Assembly: GCA_030550515.1 (NCBI GenBank)
Contig: JAUQPE010000015.1
Coordinates: forward strand, 16,319-52,009
Direction of reading: 5' to 3'
DNA: 35,691 bases
From: Thermotogota bacterium
GTDB taxonomy: Bacteria > Thermotogota > Thermotogae > Thermotogales > Thermotogaceae
Made by a program: the position numbers and the translations under genes. Below the pieces are notes generated by a model. That model did not search any database. It was not told the DNA's origin and worked only from the letters and a program-made list of their open reading frames with translations. Positions 32,312 through 35,691 of the stretch are shown here, in pieces. Within the stretch, counting starts at the first letter, position 1. Every line of letters begins with the position of its first letter.

Positions 32312-34137
32312 GAGTCGCAAAAGTTCTCCCGAAGAGCTCTTTTGTTCCTTCGAATTCTATTCACACGAAAAGAATCAGGGGGAAAACTGAGGAGTTTGCG
32401 ATCTTTCTTTCAGCATCGAAAAACGAGATAAACCAACTCAAAAAAACGATATCCCCGAAAAGCGTGGAAGCTAGAAAAATTGGTGCCTTGGAAAACTTTC
32501 CGAAACCTTCCCTTGACGAGGCGAAAAGACCACCGCTGCAGCGCGTTGTCGAAAAAAGGAAAGAGGAGAAGCTTTCATTCGAGGATCGAAAGCTTGTGAG
32601 GGAACCCCGACGAACTCGTGAAGCTCGCCCGAAAGAGTGTATTGATTCAACAAACCTATCTCAGGCTTCCAACTTGGTGCGTTTGGATGGGAACATCCCA
32701 GAGCGATCGAAAAACCTTGAGTCCAAGGTGAACGCGAAAGTGACACAAGATCCGGTAACGCCTTTTTCCAACCGTTTAGAGGAGCGTGTTACCCAGGATC
32801 TGAAAGTTGATGTCAACTGTCGATTCGGAGAGAGATCCCTCGAAGTGGGACAAGACGGGAAAGGAGAGCACGAAAATTTGGAAACATCGATGGCTGAGAA
32901 GACCAAGACCTCGACTGAAAGTTTCGCTCCCTCCGAATCGAAGGCGATCAATGCCCACAAAGACGAATCCTTCGCGTCTTCTTCGGCAGGGATAACATCA
33001 ACCGTTTTCCAAGTTGTTGAAGCTGGAGGTGAAAAGGCAACGAAGGAAGAGCCCAAGACGCGACATTTGACACCAACTGTCCCGAAAGGCGATGAGGAAG
33101 TTCTCCTCAAATTTACTTTTACTTTGAGTTCAAACGAGCTTTCTGAACACTTCGCGGTCGAATCGGACCAAATTTTCACAACGAAAGAAAGAAGCGCATT
33201 CACACCAAGAAAAGAAATCGAAGATGTCGCAGGAAAGGTCGTACAAACGCAGGTTCCCGTCAAGGAAACGCCCGCATCACACTACAAGGATATTCCTCTC
33301 ATCCGCGAAAGAACATCTCTCAAAGATCAAAAGGACGTGTTAGCGTTCGGTGAGAGGAATTACGAGTTCGAGGCTTTCGCTTTCGTGCGGAAAAGTGTTG
33401 AAAAAGAAACGGACGAAAGGGTACCCCTAGAAATCGAGAACACCGAGCGCATCGCCAAAAACGCATTTTCCTTCCACGCGGTGGAGCCACAACGTCGAAA
33501 AAGTGAGGAAGGATCCATAAACCATCACGAAATGGGATCTCCTACGATTCCTTTGGAACAGCATCCGAAAAATGCCGGAGAATTCGAGGCCTTCCAGGAA
33601 GTAGTGCGCGACACCCGCATCGCGGAAGTTCCAGTTCTCTACGAAAGACGTGAAAGGCTTGAGAGTTTCACGGAGACGCTCGGTGAAAGTTTGTCGGAGC
33701 TAGTTCAACACGCCAGGGCGCATGAAGCTTACATCATCCAGGGAACGCCGAGAGAAGGGGAAATGGTATCAGTCCATTCCATACCCAAAATTGTCGAGAG
33801 GATGTACGTTCAAAAACAAGAGAGGGCTCTCATGACGCTCAACCCGCCGGAGCTCGGCAGAGTAGAGGTGGTGATCGAAAAGAGCGGTGAAGAGGTGCGC
33901 GTGGTGTTGAAGGTTTTCACTGAAGAAGCCAAGAACGCTTTGGAGAGGGAAGTCCCACAGTTGGTTGAAAGGCTTTCCGAGAGAGGCTTCGACGTGCACG
34001 TTCAGGTTGAAAGACACCAGGAAAGAGACCTCCTCCAGGAGGGAAAGGACAGGAGGGAAAGAAGGCAAAGGGAGAAGTACCCGAACAGAACAGAGGGTGA
34101 GGACTTCTCCGAAACGATGAAGGAGGTGGTTGGATGA
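32308..34137 (+). CDS. fliK: Flagellar hook-length control protein
   Basis: FliK measures the hook and switches export specificity of the flagellar type III apparatus. Of 609 residues, the first 450 or so are a low-complexity, Lys/Glu/Ser/Thr-rich region with little fixed structure, as expected of the ruler part. The C-terminal Flg_hook domain (about 500-590) has the signature MTLNPPELGRVEVVIEKSG, then VVLKVFTEEAKNALE, a leucine-rich helix and the SERGFDVHVQVE strand. ATG 32308 overlaps the preceding stop, with a GGGGGAGAAG site upstream, and the end overlaps flgD in the same ATGA way. The ruler region is A+T-richer than the rest of the window, normal for an unconstrained segment. Confidence 0.93.
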   Translation: MRVAKVLPKSSFVPSNSIHTKRIRGKTEEFAIFLSASKNEINQLKKTISPKSVEARKIGALENFPKPSLDEAKRPPLQRVVEKRKEEKLSFEDRKLVREPRRTREARPKECIDSTNLSQASNLVRLDGNIPERSKNLESKVNAKVTQDPVTPFSNRLEERVTQDLKVDVNCRFGERSLEVGQDGKGEHENLETSMAEKTKTSTESFAPSESKAINAHKDESFASSSAGITSTVFQVVEAGGEKATKEEPKTRHLTPTVPKGDEEVLLKFTFTLSSNELSEHFAVESDQIFTTKERSAFTPRKEIEDVAGKVVQTQVPVKETPASHYKDIPLIRERTSLKDQKDVLAFGERNYEFEAFAFVRKSVEKETDERVPLEIENTERIAKNAFSFHAVEPQRRKSEEGSINHHEMGSPTIPLEQHPKNAGEFEAFQEVVRDTRIAEVPVLYERRERLESFTETLGESLSELVQHARAHEAYIIQGTPREGEMVSVHSIPKIVERMYVQKQERALMTLNPPELGRVEVVIEKSGEEVRVVLKVFTEEAKNALEREVPQLVERLSERGFDVHVQVERHQERDLLQEGKDRRERRQREKYPNRTEGEDFSETMKEVVG

Positions 34138-34787
34138 TACACGACGTCTCGTTCCTTTACTATTCCACGTTGGCGGGGATCAGGAGTAAGGTTAGTGGGG
34201 TTCTCGACAAAGATGCCTTCCTTCAACTTCTGATACAAGGGTTGAAGTCCCAAAATCCACTCGAACCGATGGAAACCAAGGACATGATAGCCCAGTTTTC
34301 ACAACTCACGAGTCTAGAACAGGTGATCAACCTCACCAAGGCGGTGGAAGAGTTCGTGAGGGTCCAGACCAGCGTGAATCCAGCTCAACTTGCTTCTTTG
34401 GTTGGAAAGTACGTCGTCGTGAAGAACAACACCTTGTCCGTCGTGAACGGACAGGCGGATGGTATCGTCTTTTACCTCGAGCGAGAGTCGAGGGTGATCG
34501 TACGGATAGAAGACGAGAACGGAAACGTGGTCAGGGTTGAAGATCTGGGTTACGTGAAGCCGGGGATGAGGGCTTGGCAGTGGAACGCGAGGGACAACAA
34601 CGGCATACCCGTGAGGGACGGAAAATACGCGTACCACGTTTACAGGGTGAACGAGAAAGGTGAATTGGAAGACATTGGCGGAATAGACGGAGGCACCGTG
34701 AGCGCCGTTCAGATCAAAAATGGGAAGGCGTACGTTTTGGTGAACGGAAACCTTTACCCTGTCGAATCCATAGTTGAGATCTCGTGA
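34134..34787 (+). CDS. flgD: Flagellar hook assembly (capping) protein
   Basis: FlgD forms the cap under which hook subunits polymerise. The 217-residue protein has the N-terminal FlgD motif (DAFLQLLIQGLKSQNPLEPM, then MIAQFSQLTSLEQV), and a C-terminal half with the tudor-like/FnIII part (GMRAWQWNARDNNGIPVRDG, the typical W-x-G-x-x-x-G-x-x-x-x-DG turn). ATG 34134 is coupled to the fliK stop, with AAGGAGG upstream at 34121-34127. The hook gene follows 15 bases after the stop, the arrangement seen in many flagellated bacteria. Confidence 0.95.
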   Translation: MIHDVSFLYYSTLAGIRSKVSGVLDKDAFLQLLIQGLKSQNPLEPMETKDMIAQFSQLTSLEQVINLTKAVEEFVRVQTSVNPAQLASLVGKYVVVKNNTLSVVNGQADGIVFYLERESRVIVRIEDENGNVVRVEDLGYVKPGMRAWQWNARDNNGIPVRDGKYAYHVYRVNEKGELEDIGGIDGGTVSAVQIKNGKAYVLVNGNLYPVESIVEIS

Positions 34788-34802
34788 GGAGGGTGATGAT
34801 CC

Positions 34803-35691
34803 ATGATGAGATCTCTCTACAGCGGGATAACCGGACTTCGAAACTTCCAAATTGCGATGGATGTTGTGGGAAACAACATAGCCAACATCAACACGGTGGG
34901 GTTTAAGGCGTCGAGGGTGAACTTCGAAACGATGCTCTCGCAAACGCTCAAGGCGGGGAGCGCTCCGCAGGGGAACGTTGGTGGAACGAACCCCATGCAG
35001 ATCGGTCTTGGATCGCAGGTGTCCAGCATAGACAAGATCATGACGCAGGGTTCGTTCCAGAACACGGGTGTCAAGACGGACCTCGCCATACAGGGTGACG
35101 GTTTCTTCATCGTCTCGAACGGGAACGCCTACTACTACACCAGGGCGGGCGCCTTCACGCTCGACAGCGACGGCTACTTGATACAAACCTCGACAGGCTA
35201 CAAGGTCCAAGGTTGGACGGCCGTGCAGGATCCGGGATCTGGGAAAAGGTACGTGGACACGAACAAGCCGATAGGGGACTTGATCGTGAGCGCCGGTATG
35301 ACCATGCCGGCCAGAAAGACTTCCCAGGTGAGGTTTGAGGGCAATTTGAACTCCTCGGTTGGTCCCAGGGCCTTCACGATCACGCTCGTGGGTTCGGCCG
35401 GAAACGGACACGACGTCAGGATATGGTTCGAAAAGACCACAGCCGACTTTGGGACGGATCCATTCAGCAAGACCCAAACCTTCACGATGCGGATAGACAC
35501 TGATGGTGACGGGGTAGCCGACGTGAGCGGCTTTCTCACCTTCAACGAGTTCGGGAGGGTGGTGAACGGGGGGGTCTACACTCCCAGGACTCTCGAGATG
35601 AACGTGCAAGCTACTGCTAACGGTTCACTCTCCGGAAGTGTGAATCTACCCAACGGCACTTACAGGGTTGTCGTTCAAGACTTGACGACCA
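34803..35691 (+). CDS. flgE: Flagellar hook protein, 5' part
   Basis: The hook subunit; 296 codons are present before the window ends, so the C-terminus is missing. The N-terminal rod/hook signature is clear (RSLYSGITGLRNFQIAMDVV, then GNNIANINTVGFKASRVNFE), as are the ALD-type IQGDGFFIVSNG and YYTRAGAFTLDSDGYLI elements. The following part (from about residue 165) is the start of the variable surface domain. FlgE rather than FlgF or FlgG is chosen because of the gene order fliK-flgD-flgE and the length already seen. ATG 34803 has GAGGAGGG (34786-34793) nine bases upstream; ATG 34806 is also possible. Confidence 0.94.
   Translation, partial: MMRSLYSGITGLRNFQIAMDVVGNNIANINTVGFKASRVNFETMLSQTLKAGSAPQGNVGGTNPMQIGLGSQVSSIDKIMTQGSFQNTGVKTDLAIQGDGFFIVSNGNAYYYTRAGAFTLDSDGYLIQTSTGYKVQGWTAVQDPGSGKRYVDTNKPIGDLIVSAGMTMPARKTSQVRFEGNLNSSVGPRAFTITLVGSAGNGHDVRIWFEKTTADFGTDPFSKTQTFTMRIDTDGDGVADVSGFLTFNEFGRVVNGGVYTPRTLEMNVQATANGSLSGSVNLPNGTYRVVVQDLTT

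Noticed and set aside
34314-35609. A 431-codon open frame on the minus strand opposite flgD and flgE
   Set aside because: It is antisense to two well-recognised flagellar genes, is rich in His, Arg and Val as expected from complementing third-position G/C, and has no recognisable domain.
1-35691. CRISPR arrays, insertion sequences, attachment sites, tRNA or rRNA genes
   Set aside because: No regularly spaced repeats, transposase genes, long terminal inverted repeats or tRNA-like cloverleaf sequences were seen on either strand; this was by eye and a covariance-model search would be decisive.

Overview
The window reads as chromosomal DNA of a thermophilic bacterium of the Thermotogae, probably the higher-G+C side of Thermotoga/Pseudothermotoga. 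The grounds are the run of genes XRE-cupin regulator, speD and speE beside rubrerythrin, superoxide reductase and rubredoxin, with miaB and a Cof-type phosphatase downstream; this is the order I recall from Thermotoga maritima. Charged proteins (K, E, R), many GTG and TTG starts and strong GGAGG ribosome binding sites fit. The species cannot be fixed from sequence alone. Genes are tightly packed: no stretch above 300 bases lacks a gene, and I see no rRNA, tRNA, CRISPR array, insertion sequence or prophage.

Layout. 1-4376 (+): an ABC importer made of a DUF3798-type binding protein (5' end outside the window), a double ATPase and two permeases, with an internal terminator after the binding protein. 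4408-5688 (-): an MFS transporter. 5836-8088 (+): cobalamin-independent methionine synthase. 8167-15700: a surface-polysaccharide export cassette comprising a very long SLBB-repeat export protein, two overlapping Wzi-like outer-membrane barrels (+) and a convergent Wzz-like protein with a reduced tyrosine-kinase domain (-), behind nadE. 16617-17087 (+): ispF. 17079-20720 (-): an overlapping run miaB, secreted phospholipase-D-like protein, Cof phosphatase and a secreted protein resembling a degenerate GH3 domain. 20796-22654 (-): regulator-speD-speE. 22858-23952 (+): oxygen and peroxide defence genes. 24118-25841 (+): SAM hydrolase-family protein coupled to a NYN-domain protein. 25849-29233 (-): cysE-cysK-beta-CASP metallohydrolase-acpP. 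29371-30135 (+): TatD nuclease. 30127-31268 (-): two paralogous unknown proteins. 31400-35691 (+): the flagellar hook operon motE-like/fliK/flgD/flgE, cut by the window end.

How the genes work together. Much of the middle concerns sulfur amino acids and S-adenosylmethionine: cysE and cysK make cysteine, MetE makes methionine, SpeD and SpeE consume SAM for polyamines, and the DUF62-family protein would hydrolyse SAM. The metE and cysE promoters share an 11-base GTGTGTATAAT element. Rubrerythrin, superoxide reductase and rubredoxin form a reductive oxygen-defence chain of an anaerobe. The strongest candidate for an undescribed system is the export cassette: an 11-repeat SLBB protein, paired Wzi-like barrels and a shrunken Wzz-kinase, which may form a conduit across the unusual Thermotogae envelope (toga). 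Other notable items are a 20-bp palindrome before the polyamine regulator, a probable CTG start in the MotE-like gene, a small cysteine-containing frame that carries the only good ribosome binding site at the cysE start, and a tandem paralogous family of unknown function.
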